A stretch of 41,104 bases of DNA from Gnetum montanum (GCA_015680685.1 MNCI01038361.1:44694-85797); one strand, 5' to 3'; positions 21,276 through 33,400 are shown, numbered from the stretch's first letter. Notes: a model not told the origin generated them from the sequence alone. Numbers and translations are program-made.

Positions 21276-22372
21276 AGTCATATAAATATCTATTTTTCTA
21301 AGGAGGGATTTCAAAAATGTTCATATCAGCAAAGACTTTTTAAAATGATTGATGGAGGAAAAGTGCTTAATGTATGTTTATATGTTGATGATCTTATTTT
21401 AACTAGGAATGAGAGTGATTTGTTTGTAAAATTTAAGAAGTCAATGATGGATGAGTTTGAAATGACTAATCTTGGGAAAATGCCTTACTATCTTGGCATG
21501 GAAGTAGTGCAATCCCCCATTGCAATATTTATTTTTGAAAAGAAGTATGTCAGAGAAATTTTGAAGAGGTTTAAGATGAAGGATTTCAATCTTATAAGCA
21601 CTCCAACTAAGATTGGCTTAAGGCTAAACATAGATCCTAAAGGAAACAAGGTGGAGGCTACACTTTACAAGCAAATTTTGTGAGTCTAAAGTATTTGACT
21701 ACAACTAGACCCAATATAATGCATGTTGTGAGTCTTATCAGAATATACATGAAGTTTCCAAAGAAGATGCATTTGTTGGCTGCTAAAAGAATATTTCGAT
21801 ACTTGCAAGGAACTAAAGATTTTGGGCTATTTTACAAGAAAGGTAAGAAATCTAATTTTGTGCGATTTATTGATAGTGATTATGTAGGAGATCAAGATGA
21901 TAGGAAGAACACTTTAGGATATGTTTTTATGATGCGCATAGGGGTAGTTTCATTGTCATCCAATAAGAAATTAATTATCACATTGTTAACCACAGAGGCT
22001 AAATTTGTTGCTACAACATCTTGTGCTTGACAAGATATTTGGCTAAGAAAAATTCTTAATGAGCTATATTTCAAGCAAGAGGGGGATACTACAATTTTTT
22101 TGTGAGAACAATTCCACCATAAAGTTATCCAAAAATCCTATACTACATGGAAGAAGCAAGAATATTAATGTGAGATTTCATTTCTTGCATGATCTATGCA
22201 TTGATTGTATTTTTGATTTGGTGTTTTGTAAGAGTGAAGATCAACTCTCTAATATTCTAAGTGAACCCCTCAAGTTATTAACATTCTAAAGGCTAAGAAA
22301 GTAGCTTCGAGTCTGCACATTGAATGATTCTTGTTAAACTGATAGTTTGCAAACTTTTAGTTTATGGAAAGG

Positions 22373-22819
22373 TGTTAAATGTGTTTAATTATTAAACATG
22401 ATTTTTTTGTTTGTCCTAGTCTTTAGGAACTATCCTTAGGGATTTGGTTGCTATTTTTATTCGTTAGAAGCTGAATGATTGGTCATTACAGAAGTTGAAG
22501 GGTCAACCGTTATAGAAGTTGAAGGGTCAACCATTACAGAAGTTGAACGATTTGCCATTACAAACATTGAAGGGTTAGCCATTATAGAAGTTGAAGGGTC
22601 AACCATGATAAAAGTCAAAGGGTTGACCATTATAAAAGTTGCTTCATATTAGGATTCAATTTCTATTTTCCGTTGGTTTATTTGCCTATTTAAAGGCCAT
22701 TATCAGTTGAATAAGAATGTGAAATTGAGTTATTTCTATTTGCCCATGTTTTGTTGTTGTTTTTTTAATCTAAGGCTAGCAGTGCACAGGCTAGTAGTGC
22801 ACAACCTTAGAGGTTGACA
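22373..22819 (+). repeat. 3' LTR of copia element 2
   Basis: 447 bp, TGTTAAATGTGTTTAATTAT to GAGGTTGACA, preceded by the polypurine tract ATGGAAAGG (22364-22372). It has about eight 24-bp units at 22466-22640. Confidence 0.9.
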
Positions 22820-23995
22820 AGGCTACAGTTTGAAAGAGGGAAGGAGAGGAAATAAAGAACCCAAGATTAGATGATGCTAGGATGAGAGGTATCGATGTAG
22901 TAATGTTGTTGTCTTTGCCACAATTGTAAATACAATTCCTCAACAACAAACGATAGCAACTCGTGATGGTTGTTTCTACTCCACTACAGCTATAATCTCA
23001 CAACCACATAATATCCTCCTCTTCATCTTCATCTTCATCTTTTTGCTACCATTCATTCTCCATGTGTAGCACTAGCATCACTTGGAAAATTCAGGGGCAA
23101 GAGTTAGACAATTGATCTTGTGCTACCCCGATAACCTTCTACATCATCTTTAGCTCTTGCATAATTTCTATGATCCTCTACATCCATAGATTTCAATTGG
23201 TTTTCAAAGGAGAAAAATTTGTTGTTGCTTGCATGGGTTACCCTAGATTTTTCCACAGCCTCTTTTCACTTTAAACTTCTAAAGATTCATCTGCATCTTA
23301 AATCCACATTAATGTTGATTGTTAAAATTTCTAGACATTAGAGCCTCAATGTAGTTTTAGCCTAGTCTGCAAGTGAGAACATAGCTAATGGGATTCTCTG
23401 CTTGAGAATTTGGATTTTTTTCCTAGTTTTAACTTTGATTTATTTTTACTCTGGTAGATACAAGGTCAAACAAAGAAAGGGAAAAAGAATGAAATTCCAC
23501 TTATAGATCTAGATTGAGAAGAGGGAACCTGTTGAATATAGAGTTGAAGAATGTGAAGGATGACAAATGATTATAGTGAACAGTCCTTGGTTCAAGGGCT
23601 GCCACAGGATCATTGGTGGGTATGCCTATGATGATGACTTTTCATTTGATACTAAGATTTTGATTTGTGTTTGAGTTGAGTTTGCTAATCTAAAGAAAAA
23701 TTTATTAATGTGAATATTTTGCTCTAATTTTCTATATTTTAGTTGACAACTGGTAGACATGGAAGAAAATAAGGAGATTGAAATTAGTGTTTAAGTTGTA
23801 GTTGGCATCTTCATAAAGGAGTTGGAGTTGGTTAGTTGTCAAATAATCAGTTAAATAGTTGGTCAAAGAGACAGACTTAAAAAATATAAAGTAATTATAA
23901 ATACAGTTAAATATACAAAAATTTAGATTCATGTAACTGAAATTGACATTTGATTGAAATAGAAGTTAGGTTAAAAAAAACTTCATTCTAACAAG

Positions 23996-24057
23996 AAGTC
24001 TTCCTTTGCTTTTACTACATAATTTCAATAAGTCTTTCTTTGCTTTAACTACATAAT
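23996..24057. repeat. 28-bp direct repeat
   Basis: AAGTCTTCCTTTGC... at 23996-24023 and AAGTCTTTCTTTGC... at 24030-24057, both ending ACTACATAAT, with two mismatches. Confidence 0.85.
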
Positions 24058-24677
24058 GTTAATAAAAGGATTTGATTGCATTCCATGAACATGCAATACA
24101 AATCATAATTGAAAAGAATAAATTGGAATTAATGTTGTAGTGTCAAGCAACACTAAAAGATGGAATTTACTTCCAAACTTCAATTAACATTGTGATGAGA
24201 AGTGAAAAAACAAGCAGTCATAAAAAAGCAAGGCTAAGGCTTAACATATCATATGTGATATTTGGAGTTTTAGTGGAGTAAAATGTCTTAGCAAGCTCTT
24301 TAACAAAGATATTTTTTATAATTTTACTTCCAAAATACTCTAAAATCCATTATATTAAGGAATAATAAAGGTTTAATAATTCAAACATTATGCTACACTG
24401 GTCTTTAAAGGTCTTTGTAAATTATTTAGAATTATAAACCATATCTTCATAGCATACTCTTTAGTTTAAACCAAGTTGCTTTCAAGACTAACTTCATATT
24501 TTAGTATATGCTATATTGTTTTTTTTTCATGAAGAAGAATAGACAATGCATTTATTTTTCCAATATAATTTAATGCCCACTATTTAGTTCCAAATATAGT
24601 AAGTTACCATTCATTTTCCTCCAATTTCTACATTGGATTGTCTATTTCATTTCATTGTACACTCATAGCTTTTGTTT

Positions 24678-24756
24678 CATAATTTTATTTAAAATAAAAT
24701 GTATTCTAAAAATTTATATTCTAAATTTTTAAAATGCTTTTTATTTTAAATAAAGT
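24678..24756. repeat. AT-rich inverted repeat
   Basis: TTTATTTAAAATAAAA near the left end and TTTTATTTTAAATAAA near the right end are inverted copies about 45 bp apart. Possible remains of a small inverted-repeat transposon, or chance in AT-rich DNA. Confidence 0.5.
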
Positions 24757-25437
24757 TAGAGAAGAATAGTGATGGATGGATGAGAAGGTGAGCGGGTTAC
24801 AATTTAGCTTTGTTGGATACTCTTTACCCTCCTAGTCATCAGATTATTGCCTACTGCACTTGCTATATGGTTCCTTTGCAAAAATCAAACTTTGTTGACT
24901 ATTCACAGACTTTGAATAGTCCAATTTCTATTTTAATCACTGTAGTCGTTGCACTCGTGATTGGCCATTCAAAATGCTAAATATGTTTCCATTGAACTCA
25001 TATCATAATTGTGTGCTTTTCATATTAGTAGTTACATTCATTAAAATTCATACACACCTTCTATATAAGGCAGTTACATCCATTAAAACTCATGCACCAT
25101 TTTCTAAAGTCTAAGGAAACTTTGTCATAGGACAAAGACTGGGCACCTCAGTCACATTGAGTCATTGCAAAAATCATAGACGCTCTAAATCAATATGGTC
25201 TTTTCTCGCAATTGCCATCAAGCACCTAATCGGGCACTTAATTGTTGCTTATGCAATCATTAATTCAAATTACCAAGGAGATGGATCTCCACTCCACCAC
25301 ACTTGGTAAAAGAAATTATGCATGATAGCCAAGTGGCTAGACACATGGCCAGTTCCTTTTTCTTCCAAAAAAGAAAGAGAGGAAGTTTCTCTTCCTCTTG
25401 AAAAAGAAAAAGAGGTAAGAGAGGAAGGAGAAAGCCT

Positions 25438-25444
25438 TATAAAA
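25438..25444 (+). promoter_or_regulatory. TATA-box-like TATAAAA
   Basis: Lies in GCCTTATAAAAGGCC, a good core-promoter match with a GC-flanked palindrome, downstream of a purine-rich stretch and upstream of a pyrimidine-rich leader. No coding sequence follows, so it may be the promoter of an unrecognised LTR or of a non-coding transcript. Confidence 0.35.
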
Positions 25445-26659
25445 GGCCTTCTTAGCTAGAAAGGAGAGCATCACCTTAGCAATCAGCAAAAGCCTTCTTC
25501 TTCCTTTCCTCCTCCCATCCCTTCTCTAGTACCATCTTTGCCATTTTTCACATCCTACACCCCCTTGTCCCATCATAGTCTTAGTCCACCTCCCATTGCT
25601 TCCTCAAATTGACTAGAACAAGAAGCCATAAAGCTGAGATTGTATAAAACGCTTGAAAGGCTAACCCTTGAGTTTGAGTATGAGAAAGACTAAGAAAAGT
25701 GTTGAGGTAGTGTCCTAGATGAAAAGGAGGCAGTGATCATTAACCTTTAGGGGCTCAAGGATTGAGCTAAGACGCTAACTTGGGCCATCCAATCTTACCT
25801 TCGATATCTTCAAGAAGAGGTGAAAAGTCACCTTTTTGGTAGCCACCAAAGCAAATGGATGTTTTCTCCATGTTTGTGTTAAGGTTTATGTAATGAAATA
25901 TTAACTATTATTGTTTTAGTTTAATGCATGCATTTCATCTTCAATATTTTTATATTTTATGTTCCATTAAAATTATTGGTCACGTTTACATTTTCTTACC
26001 CACTGAGATGATTCTCGAGCTAGCCTTGCCCGTACACAAGGTGCCCTAGGTACAACCTTGCAAAATCATGAACCTTCAAGTGTCATGCATTTGCCATTGT
26101 AGCACAAATTTTCAGATCAAGACTTACCTATTACTTTGAGTTTGAACACGTAGAATTAAGCTCATTAAGTAATATTTCATGATTCTTTAATGTTTCCTCA
26201 TTAAAGCGACGAGGAAATTTGAACACGAGGCTTAATCAACAAAGCACCAACACTTCATCTGAAATGTTTAAATAAAAACTAATGGAAAGTTTAAAGATTG
26301 ATTATAGACAATAGAACATTCTAATTTTAAGTGTACATCGTGGCAATACTCATCACTTCATATTCTTCATTATTTCATGACGATTTCATTTTTCGCTCGT
26401 TAGGAAAGGAGAGAATATTATTCATAATAATAGTTTGGTTTCGATCAATTTCCAATATCCTTGGTCAACATGCATATCTTGCCCATGTGCCAACTACAAC
26501 GGATAGAGATGGGAGCCACTTTTATCTAGATGTGGTTGTTCCGATTTACAGCATTTCTTAGAATTGCCTTGTTTTGCCTTATTCTGCTTTGTATTTGCAT
26601 TTTATTTTAAAGGCTATGAATAAATTGCCTAAATGTTTTCTGTCTCAAGCTTTGCACAA

Positions 26660-26878
26660 TTATTGGGCGAGAGGTTGACACGTTTGCAAAGTTGTCGAAT
26701 CAATCATCAGCCATGATTGAAGTTCGGTGAAATGTCGCTGCCTGGACCCATGGAATATTTTGTGTCTGATAATTCGTCTGTGTAAGCTCTCATTTAATGG
26801 TTTAGATGGTAACAGGACGAGCTTGGCCGACATAGCGCTAGATGCATTCTGAACCACAGAACGGCATAGATTCATCAT
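26660..26878 (-). CDS. Short ORF, unrecognised, possible 5' exon fragment
   Basis: 72 codons from ATG 26878 (MMNLCRSVVQNASSAMSAKL). The N-terminus is rich in Ser, Ala and Arg and lacks acidic residues in the first 25 positions, which resembles an organelle transit peptide. No domain is recognised. The segment is clearly less AT-rich than its surroundings, as is the germin-like relic some 200 bp away on the same strand. It could be an exon of a lost gene or chance. I do not assign a function. Confidence 0.25.
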   Translation of the reverse strand: MMNLCRSVVQNASSAMSAKLVLLPSKPLNESLHRRIIRHKIFHGSRQRHFTELQSWLMIDSTTLQTCQPLAQ

Positions 26879-27068
26879 ATCGTATGATATCTTGAAAATC
26901 CAATTTTATATACTACAGGTTGGAAAATCAATATTTTGCCCATTTATAAATCCAATGAACGATCAATTCCGATTACGGCAATCTTCTAAATTCCGTTAGA
27001 GGTTTTAGCAGAAGGGACAGTTACAACTTATTAAAATTTGCGGTTTGGGGTAAGTTTCATGCTAAGAA

Positions 27069-27698
27069 TCAACCAGTTAGCTGCTTGCGGATGTTAGGCG
27101 ATCTCCTGAGAGTCGAGCTTGAACGATTTGTGCAGCACATCGTCAGCAATGGGTGGAGTGGAATGGACGCTCCGGGGTTCTCTGAGTTCAGTCCGGATGT
27201 GGAAGACGCGGTGGTTTTGCCAATGTTCAACGGAAAGAGAGTGAGTCCGCCCTGCACCAGAATAGGCCCGCCCTGCATCAGAAACACAAACTCAGTCGCC
27301 TGCAGATGCTTATGCGGTGCCACCAAGCCGCCCACGGCGAAATTGATGCAGATGAGGCTCAAGCCCTGCGTGTTGCCACTAGGCAAATTCATGGTATTCG
27401 TGATTGTCACAACGCTGCCAAACGTGGTGCTCAGCGTTGCCGCCTTTGCCAGAGCCGATGTCTTGAAATCGGAGGCATTGACAGCGTTTGGGTTGAGGCA
27501 GGGTATGTCGTTTATGAATATGCCCTTTGCGTTGCCATTATCCTGAATATGCCCTTTGCCGTTTATGAATCCTGCCCTTTGCGATTCGATCTTGCGATGC
27601 GATTCTCGCAGGATTAGAATCGGGATGAGGATCAGGATGAGAATCAGGTTAGGTAGGTCAAGCGAAGAGGTTGATGGCTTGGCACTTACGTTAATCAA
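27069..27698 (-). pseudogene. Germin-like protein (cupin), truncated and frameshifted
   Basis: Germin-like proteins are secreted, manganese-binding cupins of the plant cell wall, some with superoxide dismutase or oxalate oxidase activity. From about residue 59 the frame reads GIFINDIPCLNPNAVNASDF, the usual N-terminal region with its Cys. It continues to an intact cupin box 1, GGLVAPHKHLQATE (residues 123-136), holding two His and the Glu metal ligands. Some 25-30 residues between the boxes are missing and replaced by a 21-bp duplication. Box 2 reads GGLTLFPLNIG, so its metal His is Leu. The end (IRKQLTG) is reached through further frameshifts. The first 40 residues come from a repeat (27600-27650), and no signal peptide is present. 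It is shorter than a normal germin-like protein in its conserved part and is very probably non-functional. Confidence 0.85.
27247..27283. repeat. 21-bp tandem duplication within the germin-like relic
   Basis: CCGCCCTGCACCAGAA (27247-27262) and CCGCCCTGCATCAGAA (27268-27283) are offset by 21 bp, giving the repeated LMQGG/LVQGG in the protein at the place where the inter-box region is deleted. Confidence 0.85.
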
Positions 27699-27783
27699 CC
27701 TGGATGGGCTCTTTGCTCTTTCTTAGTCTGTTGATTACAATTTAGAATTAAAATAGTGGCATGATGAAAGCTGAACTTGTTCT

Positions 27784-27978
27784 TCATGGTTGAAAATTTC
27801 TTTTGAAGAATATCGATTGTCTGCCGCATGGGAAGGTGTTTGTAAAGACACCCTTGTAAAATGCAGTGCTGCAGCCACTGTTGCAGGAAAAGAAGCAGTC
27901 ATAAAAGCGCAGTTTCTTGTTCGGACATCTTACTTGGAAGTCGGCTACAGTTGGTGAAGAAAGGAAAGCAGGGAGCAA
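27784..27978 (-). CDS. Short Cys-rich ORF upstream of the germin-like relic
   Basis: 64 codons from ATG 27978. The first 15 residues (MLPAFLSSPTVADFQ) look like the end of a signal peptide, followed by six Cys in a CP..C..C..GC pattern and KGVFTNTFPCG. That last motif resembles KGIFINDIPCL of the germin-like relic about 200 bp further along the same strand, so this may be the first exon or a second broken germin-like copy. The evidence is weak and a chance ORF is possible. Confidence 0.25.
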   Translation of the reverse strand: MLPAFLSSPTVADFQVRCPNKKLRFYDCFFSCNSGCSTAFYKGVFTNTFPCGRQSIFFKRNFQP

Positions 27979-27999
27979 TCAGGAGACTTTGATTTTGGA

Positions 28000-30900
28000 C
28001 AACGCGGCGTTATGAGAGTTATTAGCTTTGTTCAAGAGTTATTTGGTAAACCTTGACGGTGTGGTGTGCTGTTACCGTATGCAATGATTTCAGCGTTGAA
28101 ATGAGGTGAGGACTTTGGCAGTATGCAATGAAAGCATTTAGGGGTGTAAGGAAAGGGAACAATAGAGTAGCCTTATGGTGGGACCTTTTTCGCTAGTGGA
28201 TCCATCTAGTCTTTTATGTGGGCAGGGGTTGTGCTACCATCTCTAAGTCATCATCCCTTGGAAAAGAATTATGCAATGAATGAGGCGGTGAGAGCTTTGG
28301 CAACGAAGGTTATACCATTGTGGATTTCAATCATGAAAATTTCAACATCCATTTGATCTAAAGCAAGCGAGATTGATTGTTATTTTATGAGTTAAGGGTT
28401 TATTGCTAAAGAGATTGTCTGTCTGGGAAATTTCAAAATTTTAGTATGGCATCATCACATGGCCCCAAAAAACAAATCACTAACTACAACTACCCTCAAA
28501 TAATTTTTGTATTTTGGTCATGAATTTGGAAGAGAAGATTGAGAGAAAAAAGAAGACTAAAGAAGTTCCAAAGGATAAGGAACATAATTTGCTGAAGTTA
28601 GTAGAACTAGAAGGTGGAGGAAAATAAAATGTGAATCTAAACTTAAAGGAATAAAGATAAAAATCAAAATTGCTCTCATGGAAGCTTTAAAAGAGCAAGA
28701 CGAAAAAAACACCAAGGAAAACATTTGCTATTTCTAGTTATCCTAGAGATAGAGGATGTGTGCCCACCTTGTATTGGATGCACCATAGGGAAGGGCTTCT
28801 TACACACAAGATGATTGTAGAAACCAACTAGGAGATAGAAGCACCTATCTTAGCTGTAACTTTCCTAGAGATCAAAGTGTGACATCAAGAATCCCAAAAC
28901 ACTATATCAAACAAGGAATCCCACTCGCAAGTAAGAATCTATAAGAGCTTTTAGGCATGCATTGTCAAGAACAAAGAAATGTCCACATCACCATTCCTTA
29001 AAATGTCCCCTAACCATGCATGTAAAAAAGATGAAATCCATCAGTAGGTGTCTACACAATTGCAACCATAATGTTGAATTTTTGAGATCTTGGAAACTTG
29101 CACAATGACCGTTGCATAGGTGTGCCTCTTTGCAAGGCCTCAATAATGCCATGGACATGTGAAAAGAAACTAACTTGAAGGCTAAAAAACTAGCATTATA
29201 GAAATCTTCTCATTGAAACGAAGCCTCAAGGCATAACAAGCACCTAACACCAATGGTAGAGGGATAAAGGACATGATCCCTATCTGTCAGCCCCTATGAC
29301 ACAAGTATCAGTGGGTGTGATGCAGCCTAGAGACGGGGAAGTGCAAGATAGTCATTCCCTTTGCATTCCATGGCACCAAAGAGGCAAAAGAAAAAGGAAC
29401 ACTTGAAAGAACACTCCTAAAGAGGAGGGGAACAAAGGGGATGATCACAAATCTTAATGATAAAGGGCTAAATCTCAGTGGATCTTGGCTAGCACTACTA
29501 CTATGTTACGTACAAAGCCCCATCATGTATTTAAGTAGTCTACAAAGGATTCTTTTCATCGATCGCTTGAAATGGAACTACATGGCTTCCAATGTCTTGT
29601 TGTGCAAGTAGGATAAGGGGATTCCATTGACACATTCCAACTAGAGCAATCAAGCCACCCCTACCATGGGTCATGTAACAACAGATAAGAAAAGAGCACC
29701 ACCTCTAGCATGGATTATAACTTAGAGGTGTTTAGTCATAATATGACACATGGTAGCTTCATGTCACTGACTTTTCAACCAAACACGATGACCAATTGTG
29801 TGAAACAATGGTTCCTCTCATACTAAGTTGAATTACTATTACAACACACATCATCAGTAGGGAAAAACTAATCTATCTCATGATGGTCCAAACCTAGCTT
29901 ACATTCCCTATTGGTGGGTGAATAATCCAACATTTGGTGAATTTTACTTCACAATGATAGGAAGAGTTGACATTGAAGGATCATAAAGCAACATCATTAT
30001 GAATGCTTGGCTGGCAAAAGCTAGTTATCCTTGTGCTAACTTTTCTAACACCCTTTAGTTTCAAATTCCTAAGGTGTAAAGGATCAATAGGCCACACTTT
30101 CATGGTTTGTATTCATACTAAAAATCAAAATAAAATGAGCTTTTACCCTTTTGTTCTACATAAAATTTTTGTTTTCATTGAGCTCATCTTAAGACACCTA
30201 CATTATCTTTTAATAGATGTACTACCATAGCCAAACTCCACAGCTAACTTTGTCTTCCACATAGATCAATGCACTAAGGTGTGTCTTAGGTCCAAAATTA
30301 AGGGTCGTGCCCCATTCTCAACCAACAAAATAAGTAAAATAACCTTAAATTAGTGGCATTTCACTTGCATCATGAGTTGCTCTCACTTATTCTACACCTC
30401 TTAAGTCATTTCACAAGGTCAAACTAGAGCTAAGCTCAACAAGATATTCTTTCGCTATTGATTTTGCCAAGCCTATTCCCTTGGTTGTGGTTTCATTAGA
30501 TAGTAGGTAGGAATAGTGGAAATCTCATTAATCCATTCATGTACATTACTAATTAGATGAAAAGGCATTTGGCTAACCTAAGAGAGTCATAGTTACTCAT
30601 GTCATTTATTTGTGCTTGGTTGAATTTCTTCACTTTAACATTCAAAGCTCTAGGCAACAATCACATTATATTAGCATCTGCAAAGACCATCCCAATGCTT
30701 TATTTTAATTAAATAGTCAGATTCCCCTTGTTTGAGCAATTTATAAGCTAGTTTTTCATTTCCTATGGAAGGTCCTTCCCCATGGAAAAGGATGCTCTAC
30801 ATCCATCATCCTATCGACATGCGATGATATACCATCACCATGGAAGTAGCTTAGGTATATCCTCAAAAACCTATGGGTTGAGGGCATAGATCCCTAGGCC

Positions 30901-33400
30901 TAATCCTCAGAGCTAATCCTTTTCCCAAAGTTACAAATCCATTTTGTCAACTTCCCTTGTCTACCTTGTTCTATTAACCAAAGGTTGTTCACGATGGAGA
31001 CCTAATCTAGTTATGAGTATGATTGAGCATGAATAATACTTAATCCTCCAAATTTTTAAGGATCGCTAAGGGCACATCAAATCCTACAGGACATGTAGTG
31101 CTCTTTGAGCTGCTAAACCCTATCTCTAGTTGAGTCAATTTCAAGGTGGACAAGCTATTAAAAAGAAAAGATTACCCTTCACAAGGCCCTTGTTGACATC
31201 TCTAAATTTCCTAATGTTGACATCCACAACCATGTCTTGGTTTAGAAATATTAACACATTTTCCTTTTGAGATCTCATGTAAAGTGCACTTATTTGAAGG
31301 AGCTCCCCCAGCTCTTAGGATTGGCTAATCCATGAGAAAGTGTTGTTCACATTGAACCTTTCTTGATGTTAGTCTTTAAAGTTCATAATTGAATATTTGC
31401 TACTACCACCAAAACTTGCACCAAGGGATACTCAACTTGAGCTAGTGCCCTAGGCTTTATAATGACCCCCATGCCCTCCTACTCAATAGGGCCTGATGCT
31501 AGCCTCAATGGCTAAGAATAGGACATTTTCTTAAGTGTCATCCATTTTTGAGGTTAGTTGATTTAGTAAGTGAGCTATTATACGTTCGTTAGAAGATTGT
31601 GACTTTTTGACTTTCATGACCATCATTCTGATATCTTAACCAACCAACATCCTTTGTAAATTCTATGTTAGTGTGCAATTAGGCATTGTAGCTTAGCTTT
31701 TAATTCATCCTACATCACTAGTTTTGCTTACCAAAAATGGAGCACTTCAAGCTCTTGATTCAATGATGCATCTCACTAAAGCAACCACACTATCTTACCT
31801 ATTTAAAGTTTGAGAATAGGTCAAGTTCATTGCTCTCTTGATGCCTCTAATCATTTGCTTTACATGATAAAACTCAAATGTGAGCTCTAGCTATCCTAAT
31901 AAAAACTTCAAAGGGAACCAGCTACTAGATGGTTGATTAGTCTTTTGGCCTTATATCCAAGTCATATGAATGATTTACATGTCAAGATTATGATGAGCCT
32001 CCATTAGAGTTTCCTTTGGCTTCATCCTGCTTAGGCATAGTTCACCATCTTTTGGGTCCCAGTAGGCATACTCTCACTTGAACCCTTCTCAAGAAGATTA
32101 AGGTAAGTGGACAATGCTCTATGATGATAAATGGAACCCGTCTTTTATCTTCCTTACATTGTGTAGGTTTCTGAACTCAACTACTTGTACACATGTTAGA
32201 CTTCTTATTCCATGTTTCAAGATGGGCCAAATAGAAAGCCCATGGAATTTGTGTCTTGAGTGTGCAAGTCCTATTAAGCCTATCCTTTGAATGGGTGCAT
32301 GCTTAGATCCTTGACTATCACCATGGCAGAATACACATAGGTAACTATACTCATTTGTGTCATGGAATTGATCCATGCAAACTTGCCTTTGATATTGAGT
32401 AACAGACGAAAGTGTTGATGCTATATTCCTTGTTTGACTAAGAAGTAATGTTGGCCTTCATCTGCTTTCCTCTTAACAACTTCAAACATTTTTTAGCTCT
32501 CTTTTCAAAGTCCTTTTCATCTTTACCTTATAGTACTTTTTTGCTCTTAGTCTCTCACGCATATTTAGCTTGGATAGAATTTACTTCTTACTTAGGAATT
32601 CATTTCCAAATAACTTGACTCTCCAACATCCCATTTCAAGGAACTTAGGCTCGATTTGTCATAGGAGATGCTTCAACAAACTACAATTTGTGTGACCATT
32701 GCCACCAAATTTTCACATTGAGTTGTTCCTAGTTTGCTTGTCATTACTAGATAAATCCTCATAAGTTTCTATTTCTTCACTTAATTATATGCTTAAACTC
32801 ATTAGGTAGCCTTGCCTAAACTGGGATCACTAAATGAGAGCATCATCACTTCGACGTAGTTTATCATGATGGAGGAGCAGCACTAAAATTTTTGATAGCA
32901 TAGTCTTGCATCATCTAGAAGTGGAAGGATAGGGATCAAGTGATGGCTTAATGAATCCTTGAGATCAAGTTTTAAATATCTTACTCAATGTTATCATGTG
33001 AATGTGATTTATTACCTTTAGAATGAAAAGCCTTATGCTAATTCATTACATACACTCATAGCTTGCATATCTTAAGGGAAAACAAATTCTCTAAAATGAT
33101 TCTTAAGGATTCATAAGACTGTGGTTTGCAAAGGAATAAAATGGTTGAGAAAATGGAACATCTCTTGGGAGGATGTATAGCAAAATCCTAAGCATATTCA
33201 CCAACTAGTCCAATAGAAGGTTTTAACACAAATGTAGTCTAATGTAAAAGGCAAGAAATAATTCTATTTACATTACATTAGATCTAATAAGTTAGATGCA
33301 TAAGTTCACTACATCTTAGCTGCTATTTCAATCAAGTATTAGAATGTTATTAACAAGCTTTGCTTAACTTCTCATCATCTTTGAATTCGAAGTGGAAAAT
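28000..33400 (-). other. Unresolved region with decayed coding-like segments on the minus strand
   Basis: No intact gene. Several minus-strand stretches read like protein although short and stopped. At 31141-31314 the frame gives ELGELLQISALYMRSQKENV and then VDVNIRKFRDVNKGLVKG. At 30757-30891 it gives FLRIYLSYFHGDGISSHVDR. At 32119-32376 there is an 85-codon frame with several Cys and His. Base composition here is less AT-rich than further right. An old retroelement or transposon is the likely source, but no diagnostic motif (reverse transcriptase, integrase, transposase) was recognised, and no LTR boundary was found. Confidence 0.3.

Larger units (their letters stand above)
18662..21276. 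mobile_element. Insertion in element 2, probable solo LTR or LTR-type element, contains an assembly gap
   Basis: The reverse-transcriptase sequence is interrupted here. The flanks are GTCAT (18657-18661) and GTCAT (21277-21281), a perfect 5-bp target duplication. The insert begins TGTTGGC and ends GCCAACA, which is TG...CA with a 7-bp perfect terminal inverted repeat, as in LTRs. No second internal LTR boundary, primer site or domain was found, so a single long (about 2.6 kb) solo LTR is the best fit. A small non-autonomous element or an internal part hidden in the gap remains possible. A single N is at 18913 and the gap is 19956-20426. It is younger than its host element. Confidence 0.8.
15706..22289 (+). 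pseudogene. gag-pol of copia element 2, broken and split
   Basis: The codon matching the start ATG of element 1 is ATT at 15706, so the start is lost. Gag (UBN2) runs to about 16320. The zinc knuckle at 16501-16542 is intact (C-x2-C-x4-H-x4-C). The protease site near 16650 reads VHTGYSNHM, with the catalytic Asp changed to His. After that a G-rich stretch (16759-16821) replaces coding sequence. Integrase (about 17160-17900) keeps HSDICGP, but TNHGGEY has Asn where Asp is expected. Reverse transcriptase is cut at 18661 and resumes at 21282, with YVDD kept at 21381-21392. RNase H ends at TAA 22287-22289. Confidence 0.9.
15123..22819 (+). mobile_element. Ty1/copia retrotransposon, second family member, split by an insertion (element 2)
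   Basis: LTRs at 15123-15560 and 22373-22819, an unchanged tRNA-iMet primer site, and gag-pol homologous along its whole length to element 1. The flanks ATGCT (15118-15122) and AGGCT (22820-22824) are a 5-bp target duplication with one mismatch. Without the 2.6-kb insertion at 18662-21276 and its 5-bp target copy the element is about 5.1 kb, the same size as element 1. It is inactive, with stops, a lost start codon, a replaced G-rich segment and the insertion. Confidence 0.93.
22820..26620. other. AT-rich spacer with short repeats, no gene recognised
   Basis: Contains a (CTTCAT)n tract at 23020-23042, a 28-bp direct repeat (23996-24023 and 24030-24057), an AT-rich inverted repeat at 24678-24756, and a purine-rich block with a TATA box at 25350-25450. 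Short open frames at 23732-23932 and 26331-26561 show no domain. The stretch 25100-26100 has the feel of an old LTR or untranslated region, but no boundaries could be found. Confidence 0.55.

Noticed and set aside
27085-27617. Two plus-strand ORFs of 103 and 153 codons
   Set aside because: They are shadows of the germin-like relic on the minus strand.
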